Shown here piece by piece: positions 49,742-60,348 of a stretch of 64,000 bases of DNA; the stretch's first letter is position 1, and every line of letters begins with the position of its first letter. The notes under the pieces were generated by a model that did not search any database, was not told where the DNA came from, and saw nothing but the letters and a program-made list of their open reading frames with translations. Position numbers and translations under genes: made by a program. This stretch comes from Armatimonadota bacterium (GTDB lineage Bacteria; Sysuimicrobiota; Sysuimicrobiia; Sysuimicrobiales; Sysuimicrobiaceae): assembly GCA_031432545.1 (NCBI GenBank), contig JAVKGX010000002.1:62001-126000 (forward strand), read 5' to 3'.

Positions 49742-50401
49742 GTGTGGGCACCGCCGGCCGTGTCGCACAGACAGACCCAGATCGCGCGAAACAACCACCG
49801 GCGCCTGCTCGACGCGGCGGCCCGCCTGTTCCGCGCGAAGGGATACGCCGCCACCGGTATCCGCGACCTGTCACGCGCCCTGCGCATGGAGACCGCCTCC
49901 CTGTACCACTACATGGATGGGAAGGAAGGTCTCCTCTACGAGATCGCGCGCCGCAGCCAGGAAGACCTCGCTGCCGCGGTCGCGCCGATCGTGGTCTCGG
50001 ATCGACCTCCGCTCGAAAAAGTCCGCAGCCTGATGACCACCCACATGACCATCGTCCTCCGCGACCGGGACAAGTACGCGGTCCTGCTGTCGGAGCTGAA
50101 GGCGCTGTCGCCGCGTCGGCGGGCCGCGATCGTCCGCCTGCGCGACGCGTACGAACGGATGGTGGACCACGTCCTGGCTGAGGGGCAGGGCTGCGGCGTG
50201 CTGCGGACCGACGTCCCGGTCCGCTACCTGCGGCTGGCGCTGCTGAACCTGCTGAACTGGTCCATCTACTGGTATCGGCCGAACGGGCCCCTGACCCCGG
50301 AGGCGCTGGCCGCCGTGCTGAGCGCGGTGTTCCTGGACGGCGCCCGCGCGCGCAGGTCGGTTCGGCGTTCCTTGACCGGCACCAGTACGTCAGGGAAATA
50401 G
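49742..50401 (+). CDS. TetR/AcrR-family transcriptional regulator
   Basis: The protein has 219 residues if started at GTG 49742. The HTH is RRLLDAAARLFRAKGYAATG, IRDLSRALRMETASLYHYMDGKEGLLYEI; the C-terminal helical ligand domain resembles that of regulators of fatty acid or acyl-CoA genes (about 80-200). Starting at 49742 leaves no ribosome-binding site, whereas GTG 49702 has AAGGAG 4 nt upstream but is in another frame; one base less in the A5 run at 49737-49741 would join the two. GTG 49760 is a further option. Its stop abuts the acyl-CoA ligase start. Confidence 0.87.
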   Translation: MWAPPAVSHRQTQIARNNHRRLLDAAARLFRAKGYAATGIRDLSRALRMETASLYHYMDGKEGLLYEIARRSQEDLAAAVAPIVVSDRPPLEKVRSLMTTHMTIVLRDRDKYAVLLSELKALSPRRRAAIVRLRDAYERMVDHVLAEGQGCGVLRTDVPVRYLRLALLNLLNWSIYWYRPNGPLTPEALAAVLSAVFLDGARARRSVRRSLTGTSTSGK

Positions 50402-51979
50402 ATGCGGACGCCGCTGTCGCCGCTGCAGTTCTTCCGTCGGGCGGCGGGGATCTACCATGATCGGCTGGCCGTCGTGGACGGGGGCGCACGTTTCTCGTAC
50501 CGACAGTTTTGTGAGCGCTGTCTGCGGCTGGCGGCGGGCCTGAGAATCCGCGGTTTGAGACGTGGCGACCGCGCGGCCGTACTGGCACCCAACACGCACC
50601 GGGCCCTTGAGTGCTACTATGCCGTTCCCCTGGCGGGCGGCGTACTGGTACCGCTCAACACCCGGCTCAGTCCGGATGACTACGCTTACATCCTCGGCCA
50701 CTCCGGCGCCCGGCTGCTGCTGGCCGATCCTGGATTTGCCTCCACCGCCGCGGCTCTCGGAGAGCAGATTCCGTCGCTGGACGTGGTGTTGCTGGGGGAG
50801 GGCAAACCGAACTCTTCGGAAGCGGTCCTGGCGTCTGTGGGCGCGGAGGTCGCACGGGAGATCGTGGGTGAACTCGAGGGTCTGGACGAAGAGTCGCCGA
50901 TCAGCTTGAACTACACGAGCGGCACGACCGCCCACCCCAAGGGTGTGGTGCTGACCCACCGAAACACCGCGCTGAACGTGGTCAACTTCGTCGTGCACGG
51001 GCGCCTGGCTGCAGACGACGTGTACCTGCACACGCTGCCGATGTTCCACGTCAACGGATGGGGCGGCGTGTGGGCCGTGACCGCGGTCGGGGCGACGCAC
51101 GTCTGCCTCCCGAAGCCAGATCCGGCGGAGGTCGTACGGTCGATCGACGAGCACGGAGTGACGATGGCCTGTTCGGCGCCCACCGTGCTGGTGATGCTCG
51201 GCAGCCATTTGTCCACGCAGAACTGGAGACCGCGTCGGCCGCTGCGCTGGTACGTGGGAGGTGCCCCGCCGCCGCCGGCCCTGATCGCGCGGATCGAAGA
51301 CGCGCTGGGCATCGAGCTCGTGCACGTCTACGGGTTGACCGAGACCGGCCCGTGGCTGACGGTCTGCGAGTGGAGGCAGGAGTGGAACAGCCGGTCGCCG
51401 GAGATCCGCGCGGCCATCAAGGCCCGTCAGGGAATCGGGCAGCTGCTTTGCGGTGAGGTGCGGGTCGTGCGGGCCGACCTCACTCCGGTGGCGGCGGACG
51501 GACGCGAAGTCGGCGAGATCGTGGTCCGCGGCCCGACGGTGATGGCCGGCTACTACAACGATCCCGAGGCCACCCGGGAGGCGTTCGCCGGTGGATGGTT
51601 CCATACCGGGGACCTCGCGGTGCTGCATCCCGAGGGCTACATCCAGATCGTCGACCGAAAGAAGGACATGATCATCAGCGGCGGGGAGAACATCTCGTCG
51701 GTGGAGGTCGAAAGCGTACTGTATCAGCACCCGGCCGTGCTGGAGGCGGCCGTGGTGGCCGCACCGGATCCGAAGTGGGGCGAAGTGCCGCGGGCGTTCG
51801 TGGTCCTGCGCCCAGGCGCGCATGTGACCGCCGACGATCTGATCGCCTTCTGCCGCGACCGGATAGCCCACTTCAAAGCGCCGAAGATCGTCGAGTTCGT
51901 CGACGCGTTGCCCAGGACTGCGACGGGAAAGATCCAGAAGTATGTGCTGCGAACCTCGACGACTGCGGGGAAGACCTAA
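50402..51979 (+). CDS. Fatty/aryl acyl-CoA ligase (class I AMP-forming)
   Basis: The protein has 525 residues. Phosphate loop YTSGTTAHPKGVVLTHR, LPMFHVNGWGG, YGLTETGPW, the ribose Asp in WFHTGDLAVL, the hinge DRKKDMIISGGENISSVEVE and the catalytic Lys in LPRTATGKIQKYVLR. It is closest in layout to medium-chain or 3-methylmercaptopropionyl-CoA-type ligases, where the segment EWRQEWNSRSPEIRAAIKARQG is common. It lies between tetR and the HpaB-like gene, sharing one base (TAATG) with the latter. Substrate is unknown, presumably the acid imported by system 3. Confidence 0.9.
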   Translation: MRTPLSPLQFFRRAAGIYHDRLAVVDGGARFSYRQFCERCLRLAAGLRIRGLRRGDRAAVLAPNTHRALECYYAVPLAGGVLVPLNTRLSPDDYAYILGHSGARLLLADPGFASTAAALGEQIPSLDVVLLGEGKPNSSEAVLASVGAEVAREIVGELEGLDEESPISLNYTSGTTAHPKGVVLTHRNTALNVVNFVVHGRLAADDVYLHTLPMFHVNGWGGVWAVTAVGATHVCLPKPDPAEVVRSIDEHGVTMACSAPTVLVMLGSHLSTQNWRPRRPLRWYVGGAPPPPALIARIEDALGIELVHVYGLTETGPWLTVCEWRQEWNSRSPEIRAAIKARQGIGQLLCGEVRVVRADLTPVAADGREVGEIVVRGPTVMAGYYNDPEATREAFAGGWFHTGDLAVLHPEGYIQIVDRKKDMIISGGENISSVEVESVLYQHPAVLEAAVVAAPDPKWGEVPRAFVVLRPGAHVTADDLIAFCRDRIAHFKAPKIVEFVDALPRTATGKIQKYVLRTSTTAGKT

Positions 51980-53460
51980 TGCTGCGCTCTCCCGAGGAGT
52001 TCCTGGCAAGCCTGCGCGACGGCCGACGCGTAGTCTATCGGGGCCGGCTCGTCGACGACGTGACGGCTCACCCGCACCTGGGCAAAGGTGCCCGCCACGT
52101 GGCCGTGGACTTCCGGTTGGCACACGCACATCCTCACGACGACCGGTTCACAGTGGCCGACGAGGGGACGGGCGACCGGGTGAGCCGCTACTTTCACGTC
52201 CCGCGCGACGGAACGTCCCTGTTGCGGCGGCGCGATCTGATCGAGGCCGTCACCCGTGCAGCACGGTCGTTCGTGCCGCTCATCAAGGAGATCGGCACCG
52301 ACGCGCTCTTCGCCCTCATGATCGTGACCGCTCAGCTCGATCGCGACCTTCGGACGAACTTCCGTTCCCGCGTGGACGCCTTCTACCGGCACTGCCGGGA
52401 TGGCGATCTGGCGATGGCTGTCGCCCAGACCGACGCCAAGGGGGATCGAAGCCGGCGGCCGTCGCAGCAGCCTCACCCGGACTTGTACGTACGAGTCGTG
52501 TCGCAGGACGCTCGCGGCATCGTGATCCGTGGAGCGAAAGCGCACACGACCAACGCGGTGTTCAGCAACGAGATCTTCGTCCTCCCCACACGAGCGATGA
52601 CCGAGGCCGACGCGGCCTACGCGGTGGCCTGCGCGGTGCCCGCCAACGCACCCGGGCTGACGATGGTCGCCAGTCCCCGCGGATTCAGCGCCACAAGCCA
52701 GTTCGACAACCCACTGAGCAGCCGGCACAGCCTGACGGAGTCACTGACGATCTTCGACGACGTGTTCGTTCCCTGGGAACGAGTGTTCCTCTGCGGGCAG
52801 TGGCAGTACGCGGCCATGTTGGCGAAGACGTTCGTCGAGTTCCACCGGTTCACCGCAGTCTCCTACAAGACGCCGCTGTTGGAGTTGCTGCTCGGGGCGG
52901 CGGCGCTGGTCGCGGACTGCAACGGGCTTCTGGGCGTTGCCCACGTCCGCGACAAACTCGCCCGGATGGCGATGTACCTCGAGGCGGTACGCGGCCTGAC
53001 CACCGCGTCAGCCGTAGAGCACCGGATCGTCGAGGGCATCGCCGTTCCCAACGTGCGGACCACAAACGCGGCGAAGTACTATTTCGCCCACGGATACCAC
53101 GAAGTGGTACGCGACGTACAGGACATCGCCGGCGGCCTGACGGTGACTGGCCCTGCGGAGGAGGACTGGGACGCACCGGAGATACGTGCTCTGATCGAGC
53201 CGTACCTGATGGGGCGCGAGGGCGTCGATGGGGAGCGGCGCTTGCGCGTGATGAACCTGATCCGAGACCTGACCGCATCCGACCTGGGAGGCTATTTGGA
53301 GGTTCTGGCCATTCACGCCGAAGGATCCCTGCAGACACAGAAGCTGACGGTCCTGATGGACTTCGACCTGGAGCGTGTGTGTGCTCTTGCAGCCGAGGCG
53401 GCGGGGCTGCCGGCGACGGGGGCTGCTGACGCCGTCGGAGGAAAGGGGGAAGACAGATGA
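51979..53460 (+). CDS. HpaB-family flavin-dependent enzyme (4-hydroxyphenylacetate 3-monooxygenase-like)
   Basis: The protein has 493 residues from ATG 51979. The fold is that of the acyl-CoA-dehydrogenase-like HpaB/4-hydroxybutyryl-CoA dehydratase superfamily: AVAQTDAKGDRSRRPSQQ, DARGIVIRGAKAHTTNAVFS, SSRHSLTESLTIFDDVFVPW and the C-terminal MNLIRDLTASDLGGYLEVL. The dehydratase branch needs three Cys and one His for a [4Fe-4S] cluster; the C-x3-C pair is not seen, and the Cys after EFHRFTAVS is absent. It is thus more likely an FADH2-dependent hydroxylase. No flavin reductase (HpaC) gene is adjacent. It overlaps the binding-protein gene by 4 nt. Confidence 0.78.
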   Translation: MLRSPEEFLASLRDGRRVVYRGRLVDDVTAHPHLGKGARHVAVDFRLAHAHPHDDRFTVADEGTGDRVSRYFHVPRDGTSLLRRRDLIEAVTRAARSFVPLIKEIGTDALFALMIVTAQLDRDLRTNFRSRVDAFYRHCRDGDLAMAVAQTDAKGDRSRRPSQQPHPDLYVRVVSQDARGIVIRGAKAHTTNAVFSNEIFVLPTRAMTEADAAYAVACAVPANAPGLTMVASPRGFSATSQFDNPLSSRHSLTESLTIFDDVFVPWERVFLCGQWQYAAMLAKTFVEFHRFTAVSYKTPLLELLLGAAALVADCNGLLGVAHVRDKLARMAMYLEAVRGLTTASAVEHRIVEGIAVPNVRTTNAAKYYFAHGYHEVVRDVQDIAGGLTVTGPAEEDWDAPEIRALIEPYLMGREGVDGERRLRVMNLIRDLTASDLGGYLEVLAIHAEGSLQTQKLTVLMDFDLERVCALAAEAAGLPATGAADAVGGKGEDR

Positions 53461-54728
53461 GAAGGACGAGATGGGTTTGCGTGGGGTTGTGGGGCACCGC
53501 GCTGCTGCTGGCCATCGCCCCGCAGGCTGGCTCAGCACCGGCGACCTGCCAGCTCGGTGTGCCAGCGATCAGACTGGGGGTCCAGGGCGTCGCATCCGGA
53601 CCCCACGCGGATTACGGCCGCCAGATCCAGATGGGCGCAGTGATGGCGATCGAGGAGATCAACGCGCGGGGTGGTGTCCTGGGGTGCCGGCTGGAGATGC
53701 GCTTCATGGACGACGAGAACCGGCCGGCTACCGGTGTGCGCAACGCCCGGCTGCTGGTAACCGAGTACGGCGCGCACTTCCTGTACGGGACCGACAGCAG
53801 CGGGGTTGCGATGGCCCTGGGGCCGGTGCTCAAGGAGCTGGACCGCATCCAGTTCTTCACACACGCTGCCACGCACCGCCTGACGGAGGAACTCGTGGCG
53901 CAGCAGGGGATCCGGCAGATCGTGCGCGTCAGTGCGCCCGTGTACCAGGATGCGATTGCAGCATGGGTGTTCAAGGACAATCCACAGATTCGGCGCTGGG
54001 CGACGATCGGAGCCGACTATGAGTATGGCTACGCGACCTGGGCGCTGTTCCGCGATGCGATGCGGAGGTTCCGGCCGGATGTGGAGTTCGTGGGCGCGGC
54101 CTGGGCACCGTTTCTGACCACGGATTTCAGTCCTCATATCTCGGCGGTCATGGCGCAGAACCCCGACGGCATCATCGCCACCCCGTGGGCAGGCGAGGCA
54201 GTGACGCTTCTGCGGCAGGCCGTGCTGATGGGGGTCTTCGATCGCGTACAGGTGTGGTTCCAGGCCATGGGCGGGTCGGTCGACGTGCTGGAGGGCATTG
54301 CACGCGAGGTCCAGGAGGACCGCTTCAAGGGCAAGCTGTGGGCAACAGCCCGGTACATTCACAACTGGCCTGACACGCAGACCAACCGGGCCTTCGTCGA
54401 ACGCTTCGAGCGGCGGTGGGCTCGCCTACCGAACTATTCGGCGGAGACCACCTATTCCGCGATCCAGATCACGAAGGCCGCGGTGGAGAGGTCTCGCAGC
54501 CTTCAGACCGACCGGGTCATCGCCGCTCTCCGCGGGATGCAGATCGTGACGCCGGCCGGCCTGCGAGTGTTCCGGGAGCAAGACCAGCAGTTCGTCTACA
54601 CGGTGCCGGCAGGGCGCGTGGTGTGGAGCGCCCGGCACAACATGCCCATCCTCGGAGATCTCCGCGTCGTCAGCGCGCGGGAGTATTGGCGGTCTCCACC
54701 CTTTACACCGCTGCAGGTGGGAAGGTAG
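53457..54728 (+). CDS. ABC transporter solute-binding protein, LIV/HAAT type (system 3)
   Basis: The protein has 423 residues. A signal peptide (VGLWGTALLLAIAPQAGS) ends near residue 27, and the mature part starts with IRLGVQGVASGPHADYGRQI. GAVMAIEEINARGGVLGC, WATIGADYEYGYATWALFRD and KGKLWATARYIHNW are typical. The ATG overlaps the HpaB-like stop (ATGA), so import and metabolism genes are one operon. The substrate class is perhaps an aromatic or branched acid, inferred from the neighbours. Confidence 0.88.
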   Translation: MRRTRWVCVGLWGTALLLAIAPQAGSAPATCQLGVPAIRLGVQGVASGPHADYGRQIQMGAVMAIEEINARGGVLGCRLEMRFMDDENRPATGVRNARLLVTEYGAHFLYGTDSSGVAMALGPVLKELDRIQFFTHAATHRLTEELVAQQGIRQIVRVSAPVYQDAIAAWVFKDNPQIRRWATIGADYEYGYATWALFRDAMRRFRPDVEFVGAAWAPFLTTDFSPHISAVMAQNPDGIIATPWAGEAVTLLRQAVLMGVFDRVQVWFQAMGGSVDVLEGIAREVQEDRFKGKLWATARYIHNWPDTQTNRAFVERFERRWARLPNYSAETTYSAIQITKAAVERSRSLQTDRVIAALRGMQIVTPAGLRVFREQDQQFVYTVPAGRVVWSARHNMPILGDLRVVSAREYWRSPPFTPLQVGR

Positions 54729-54744
54729 CCGCGCAGAAACGGGG

Positions 54745-55608
54745 ATGGACGCGTTCCTCTACCAGGGCCTGGTCGGCGTCTCGCTGGCCATGTATCTTTG
54801 GTTGATCTCCGCCGGGCTCACGATCGTCTTCGGCGTGCTGGGGGTTCTGAACTTCGCTCACGGCAGCCTGTTCATGCTAGGCGCCTACCTAGCCTATACG
54901 TTCTACGGCCCGGCGGAGCTTCCCTTTGCGGTCTCCGTGCTGGCGGCCGTCGCAGTCGTAGCCGTGGTCGGCCTCGTCATGGAGCACTTCTTCCTGCGTC
55001 ATCTCTACGCGGTGGATGTGGCCTACCAGTTGCTGCTCACGTTCGGCTTCGTGCTGGTTTTCGACGATCTCGTGAAGATCCTCTGGGGCGGCGTGTTCCG
55101 GATCCCGCCCATTCCGCGTTTCCTCGACGGCGCGTGGACGGTGTTCGGGCGACCGTTCCCCATCTATAACGCTTTCGTGATCGCCGTGGGACTGACCGTG
55201 GGTGCGGCGCTGTGGCTGCTGTTCGAACGGACGTGGTGGGGACGGACGGTACGGGCCACCGCTTCGGACCGAGACATGGCGGGCGCGCTCGGCGTGCGCG
55301 TCCCGCGCGTATTTTCAGCCGTCTTCATGTTCGGAGCTGCGCTGGCGGCCCTGGGTGGTGCACTAGGAACTCCCGTGCGTGTGGTCGCCCCGGGGATCGG
55401 TGGGGCGATGATCATCCAGGCGTTCATCATTACGGTGATCGGCGGGCTCGGCAACCTCAAGGGAGCTTTCATCGGTTCGCTGATCGTCGGGATCCTCTCA
55501 GCGTACGGAACACTGTTCTTTCCCGTGTTCGAACTGTTCTTCATCTTCGTGATTATGGCGGCCGTTCTACTCGTGCGACCGCAGGGTCTGTTCGGCACGG
55601 CGCGATGA
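54745..55608 (+). CDS. livH: ABC transporter permease, LivH type (system 3)
   Basis: The protein has 287 residues. LISAGLTIVFGVLGVLNFAHGSLFMLGAYL (over two segments), GGLGNLKGAFIGSLIVG and the terminal LLVRPQGLFGTAR define LivH. About eight membrane helices. The stop overlaps livM by ATGA. It has the same gene order as system 2, but moderate sequence divergence, so the two are not a recent duplication. Confidence 0.92.
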   Translation: MDAFLYQGLVGVSLAMYLWLISAGLTIVFGVLGVLNFAHGSLFMLGAYLAYTFYGPAELPFAVSVLAAVAVVAVVGLVMEHFFLRHLYAVDVAYQLLLTFGFVLVFDDLVKILWGGVFRIPPIPRFLDGAWTVFGRPFPIYNAFVIAVGLTVGAALWLLFERTWWGRTVRATASDRDMAGALGVRVPRVFSAVFMFGAALAALGGALGTPVRVVAPGIGGAMIIQAFIITVIGGLGNLKGAFIGSLIVGILSAYGTLFFPVFELFFIFVIMAAVLLVRPQGLFGTAR

Positions 55609-56618
55609 CGGCGTTGGCTGCAACGCGCTGGAGCGGCTGGCTGGCATGGTCGACCGGCCTGTTGCTCCTTGGGCTACTGCTGGTGCTCCCTTATGTGGCC
55701 AGCACCTACGTCATCTACGTCGCGACGCATGTGCTGATCCTCTCTCTGTTCGCGCTGGGTTTCAATCTGCTGTTTGGCTACTCGGGGCTGCTGTCGTTCG
55801 GACAGGCGGGATTCTACGCCGTGGGCGCCTACGTCTGTGCGAAGATCCTCCTTTCTACCCCTTCGCTGTTGCTCGGCGTGGGTGGGGGAACGCTGGCCGC
55901 AGGGTTGGTGGCGCTGCTCGTTGGCGCACTCTCGGTGCGACACACACGCATCTACTTCGCGATGCTGACGCTGGCCTTCGGGATGATCATTTTCTCCTTG
56001 GCCTGGAAGTGGCGCGACGTTACGGGCGGCGACGACGGCCTGGTGGGGATTCCGCGCGCACCGCTGGTGATCGGGCCGCTGGAAGTGAGCGTGGCCAGCG
56101 TGGAACGCTACTACGTCTTTGTGCTGATCGTCACGTTGCTCGCCATTTGGGCGATCCGTCGGATCCTTGTCTCACCCTTCGGGCTGACGCTGCAAGCGAT
56201 TCGTGACAGCGAGACCCGGGCACCGTTCACAGGCATCGCAGTTCACACCCACCGGCTTGTTGCTTTCGTGATCGCGGGCCTCTACGCGGGGCTGGCGGGT
56301 GCTCTCTTACCCGCCCTCGAGAACACTGTGACACCGCCCATCGCACACTGGACGACATCGGCAGAACCCGTACTCGCAACGCTGCTGGGCGGCATCCGCA
56401 CGTTCGGCGGACCGATCGTGGGTGCCCTGTTGCTGTTCGTGATCAAGGATTTCATCGTGCGGGTGACGATACACTGGTCGCTGGTGTTGGGGATCACCGT
56501 CATCGTACTGGTCGTTGGATTCCGTGGTGGGGTGGCCGGCGCAGCCGGCGCCTTGTTCTCCCGGATCGTGGAGAGGGCGCAGGGGGCACGGGCCGGGTTG
56601 GAGGGCGGCCGGCCGTGA
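55605..56618 (+). CDS. livM: ABC transporter permease, LivM type (system 3)
   Basis: The protein has 337 residues. NLLFGYSGLLSFGQAGFYAVGAY is the LivM signature; RHTRIYFAMLTLAFGMIIFS and the conserved TGGDDGLVGIP follow. Nine to ten membrane helices. Coupled to livH by ATGA and to livG by an overlapping GTG. A short basic C-terminal tail (RIVERAQGARAGLEGG) is present. Confidence 0.92.
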   Translation: MTALAATRWSGWLAWSTGLLLLGLLLVLPYVASTYVIYVATHVLILSLFALGFNLLFGYSGLLSFGQAGFYAVGAYVCAKILLSTPSLLLGVGGGTLAAGLVALLVGALSVRHTRIYFAMLTLAFGMIIFSLAWKWRDVTGGDDGLVGIPRAPLVIGPLEVSVASVERYYVFVLIVTLLAIWAIRRILVSPFGLTLQAIRDSETRAPFTGIAVHTHRLVAFVIAGLYAGLAGALLPALENTVTPPIAHWTTSAEPVLATLLGGIRTFGGPIVGALLLFVIKDFIVRVTIHWSLVLGITVIVLVVGFRGGVAGAAGALFSRIVERAQGARAGLEGGRP

Positions 56619-57373
56619 GCACGCTGCTGCGGACACATGGGCTGTACAAGCGTTTCGGAGAACTGCGGGCCGTCGATGGTGTCTCGCTGGAACTCGCTGA
56701 GGGCGTTCTGACGGCGATCATTGGACCCAACGGAGCCGGCAAGACTACGCTCATCAACCTGCTGAGCGGAGCCATGGCGCCGGACTCTGGACGCGTGGAG
56801 TTCCGCGGACACGACGTCACACGGATGCCGGTCCACGCACGCGTCCGGCACGGCCTGACGCGCTCGTTCCAGATCATGAGCATTTTCGCGGGGCTCACGG
56901 TGCGCGAGAACGTGCTGATTCCCGTCCTGGCGCGGTTGGGCCGCGAACGTCAGGTACACATACCCGTCGCACGGTGCGCCGATGCCCTGGGGGAGACAGA
57001 CCGTATCCTGGAAGCGATCGGCTTGTTGGAACAGCGTGATCGGCGGGCTAGTGCACTCTCCCACGGGGACAAGCGCCGGCTGGAGTTGGGGATCGCGATC
57101 GCTTCGGAGCCTGTTTTGTGTCTGTTGGACGAGCCGTGTTCGGGCACCAATCCCGTGGAGCGCAGGGTCGTGCTCAACCTCATTCAGGCCCTGTCGCGCC
57201 GCGGTCGGACGACATTCGTCGTGGTAGAGCACGACATGGACGTAGTATTCAGCCTGGCACAGCGGATCGTGGTCATGAGCCGAGGGCAGGTACTGGCGGA
57301 CGGTCCGCCTCCGGTCATCCGCGACCATCCCCAGGTACGCGCCATCTACCTGGGCGAGGAGTTCGAGACATGA
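56615..57373 (+). CDS. livG: ABC transporter ATP-binding protein, LivG type (system 3)
   Basis: The protein has 252 residues from GTG 56615. Walker A GPNGAGKTTLINLLSG, GLTRSFQIMSIFAGLTVREN, signature-like LSHGDKRRLELGIAIA, Walker B LCLLDEPCSGTNP and H-loop VEHDMDVVFSLAQ. The stop overlaps livF (ATGA). Confidence 0.92.
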   Translation: MSTLLRTHGLYKRFGELRAVDGVSLELAEGVLTAIIGPNGAGKTTLINLLSGAMAPDSGRVEFRGHDVTRMPVHARVRHGLTRSFQIMSIFAGLTVRENVLIPVLARLGRERQVHIPVARCADALGETDRILEAIGLLEQRDRRASALSHGDKRRLELGIAIASEPVLCLLDEPCSGTNPVERRVVLNLIQALSRRGRTTFVVVEHDMDVVFSLAQRIVVMSRGQVLADGPPPVIRDHPQVRAIYLGEEFET

Positions 57374-58125
57374 CGACCGACCAACGTGCAAGCTGCTCTA
57401 CAGCGGACGCCAGAGCTGACCCGGAGCTGTTGACCGTGAGCGACCTCGTGATCGGATACGACGACAACGTGGTCGTACAGGGACTCTCTTTGAGCGTGTG
57501 CCAAGGCGAGGTGGTGGCTTTGCTTGGCCGCAACGGGGCGGGCAAGACGACGACGCTACGTGGCATCGTCGGGATGACGCCGGCGCGGGCGGGCGAGGTG
57601 TGGTTCCAGGGCCGGAGACTCACCGGCCTGCCGCCGTACGAGATCGCACGCCGGGGCATCGCGTATGTCCCCGACGATCGGCGGATCTTCGCCGACCTAA
57701 CGGTCGAGGAGAATTTGCTGCTGGCCGGACGCGTGGCGGGACGGGCGGGGAGGTGGACCCGGGACTCGGTCTACGATCTGTTTCCCGCACTGGCGGTCCT
57801 GCGGGGCAGCCGTGGCGGCCACCTGAGCGGGGGAGAACAGAAGATGCTCGCCATCGGTAGGGCCCTGATGACGAATCCCGACCTGCTGCTTCTTGACGAA
57901 CCGGCCGAAGGACTAGCGCCCCTTGTCGTACGCCAGCTCGGTGAGGTGCTCCGCGAGATTCGGAGTTCCGGGGTCACGATCCTGCTGGCGGACCAGAATA
58001 TGCGCTTCTGCCGTCGGCTGGCTGACCGCGGCTACGTCATCGACCGGGGAACTGTGCGACTGCACGGAAGGATGGAGGACATTTGGCAAGACGAGGAAGT
58101 GATCCGCCAGCACCTGGCCATCTGA
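57370..58125 (+). CDS. livF: ABC transporter ATP-binding protein, LivF type (system 3)
   Basis: The protein has 251 residues. Walker A GRNGAGKTTTLRGIVGM, YVPDDRRIFADLTVEENLLLA, signature LSGGEQKMLAIGRALM, Walker B LLLLDEPAEGLAP and ADQNMRF in place of VEQN. The N-terminal 20 residues are an extra polar tail before LLTVSDLVIGYDD. It is the last gene of the operon; the convergent pgl gene ends 52 nt away. Confidence 0.92.
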   Translation: MTTDQRASCSTADARADPELLTVSDLVIGYDDNVVVQGLSLSVCQGEVVALLGRNGAGKTTTLRGIVGMTPARAGEVWFQGRRLTGLPPYEIARRGIAYVPDDRRIFADLTVEENLLLAGRVAGRAGRWTRDSVYDLFPALAVLRGSRGGHLSGGEQKMLAIGRALMTNPDLLLLDEPAEGLAPLVVRQLGEVLREIRSSGVTILLADQNMRFCRRLADRGYVIDRGTVRLHGRMEDIWQDEEVIRQHLAI

Positions 58126-58177
58126 AACTGCGACAAGTGCGACGGCTTCGGAGCGGGCGCAGAGGGTTCTGAGCAGC

Positions 58178-58906
58178 TCACGACAGCGACCCCGGGTCAT
58201 CCTGCCCCGCGGCTGCGCGATCCACCCACCAGGTCAGGGTGCCGTCGGCCGGTTGGACTCGGCTGGCTGGACATGCATCTGTGTTCCCTCGCCGCGCACG
58301 GCGCAACGCCTCCGCCTTGTCGTGCCCGGTGACGAGGAAGTGCACCTGTGCCGCGCGGTTCAGGATCGGTAGCGTCAGCGTCAGGCGGATCGGAGGATCG
58401 GCTGGCGCGGTGACGGCGACAACCCATCGCTGCACCTCGAGGAGGGCCGCCGAGCCGGGGAACAGCGATGCCGTATGGCCATCGGGGCCCAGGCCGAGCA
58501 GGATGAGATCGAATCGTGGATCCGAGCCGAAGTGCGCCCGCAAGACGGCCTCGTAGGTACGGGCCGCCTCACCCGGATCCGCGTGGTCAGTCGGCATCGG
58601 GTGCACGTTTCCGGCCGGGATGTCGATGCGTGCAAGCAGCGCTTGGCGGGCCATACGGAAGTTGCTGGCGGGATGGTCGTGGGGTACGTACCGCTCGTCA
58701 CCCCAGAACAGGTGCACGTTCGTCCAGGGGATGTCGGCATGGGCGGACAGGAGCTCGTACATCCGGCGCGGCGTACCGCCACCGGCGAGTGCGACGTCAC
58801 ATCGGCGGCGTTGGGCCACGGCCTCGCGCATGGCGTCCCCGATGGCCGCCGCGGCAGCCTGGCTCAGGGACTCCCCGTCCGCAAAGACGCGCAGCCGGCC
58901 CTCCAT
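58178..58906 (-). CDS. pgl: 6-phosphogluconolactonase (DevB type)
   Basis: The protein has 242 residues from ATG 58906; an in-frame GTG at 58933 lies inside the zwf gene. The family pattern is complete: DVALAGGGTPRRMYELL, WTNVHLFWGDERYVPHDHPASN, LLGLGPDGHTASLFPG and HFLVTGHDKAEALRRA. It hydrolyses 6-phosphogluconolactone to 6-phosphogluconate. Third gene of a gnd-zwf-pgl operon, 11 nt after the zwf stop. Confidence 0.92.
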   Translation of the reverse strand: MEGRLRVFADGESLSQAAAAAIGDAMREAVAQRRRCDVALAGGGTPRRMYELLSAHADIPWTNVHLFWGDERYVPHDHPASNFRMARQALLARIDIPAGNVHPMPTDHADPGEAARTYEAVLRAHFGSDPRFDLILLGLGPDGHTASLFPGSAALLEVQRWVVAVTAPADPPIRLTLTLPILNRAAQVHFLVTGHDKAEALRRARRGNTDACPASRVQPADGTLTWWVDRAAAGQDDPGSLS

Positions 58907-58917
58907 GGGGCCGTCCG

Positions 58918-60347
<1,430 letters not shown>

Positions 60348-60348
<1 letters not shown>

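Noticed and set aside
51979-53460. Assignment as 4-hydroxybutyryl-CoA dehydratase
   Set aside because: Cluster-binding Cys residues of that enzyme are not found at the expected places.
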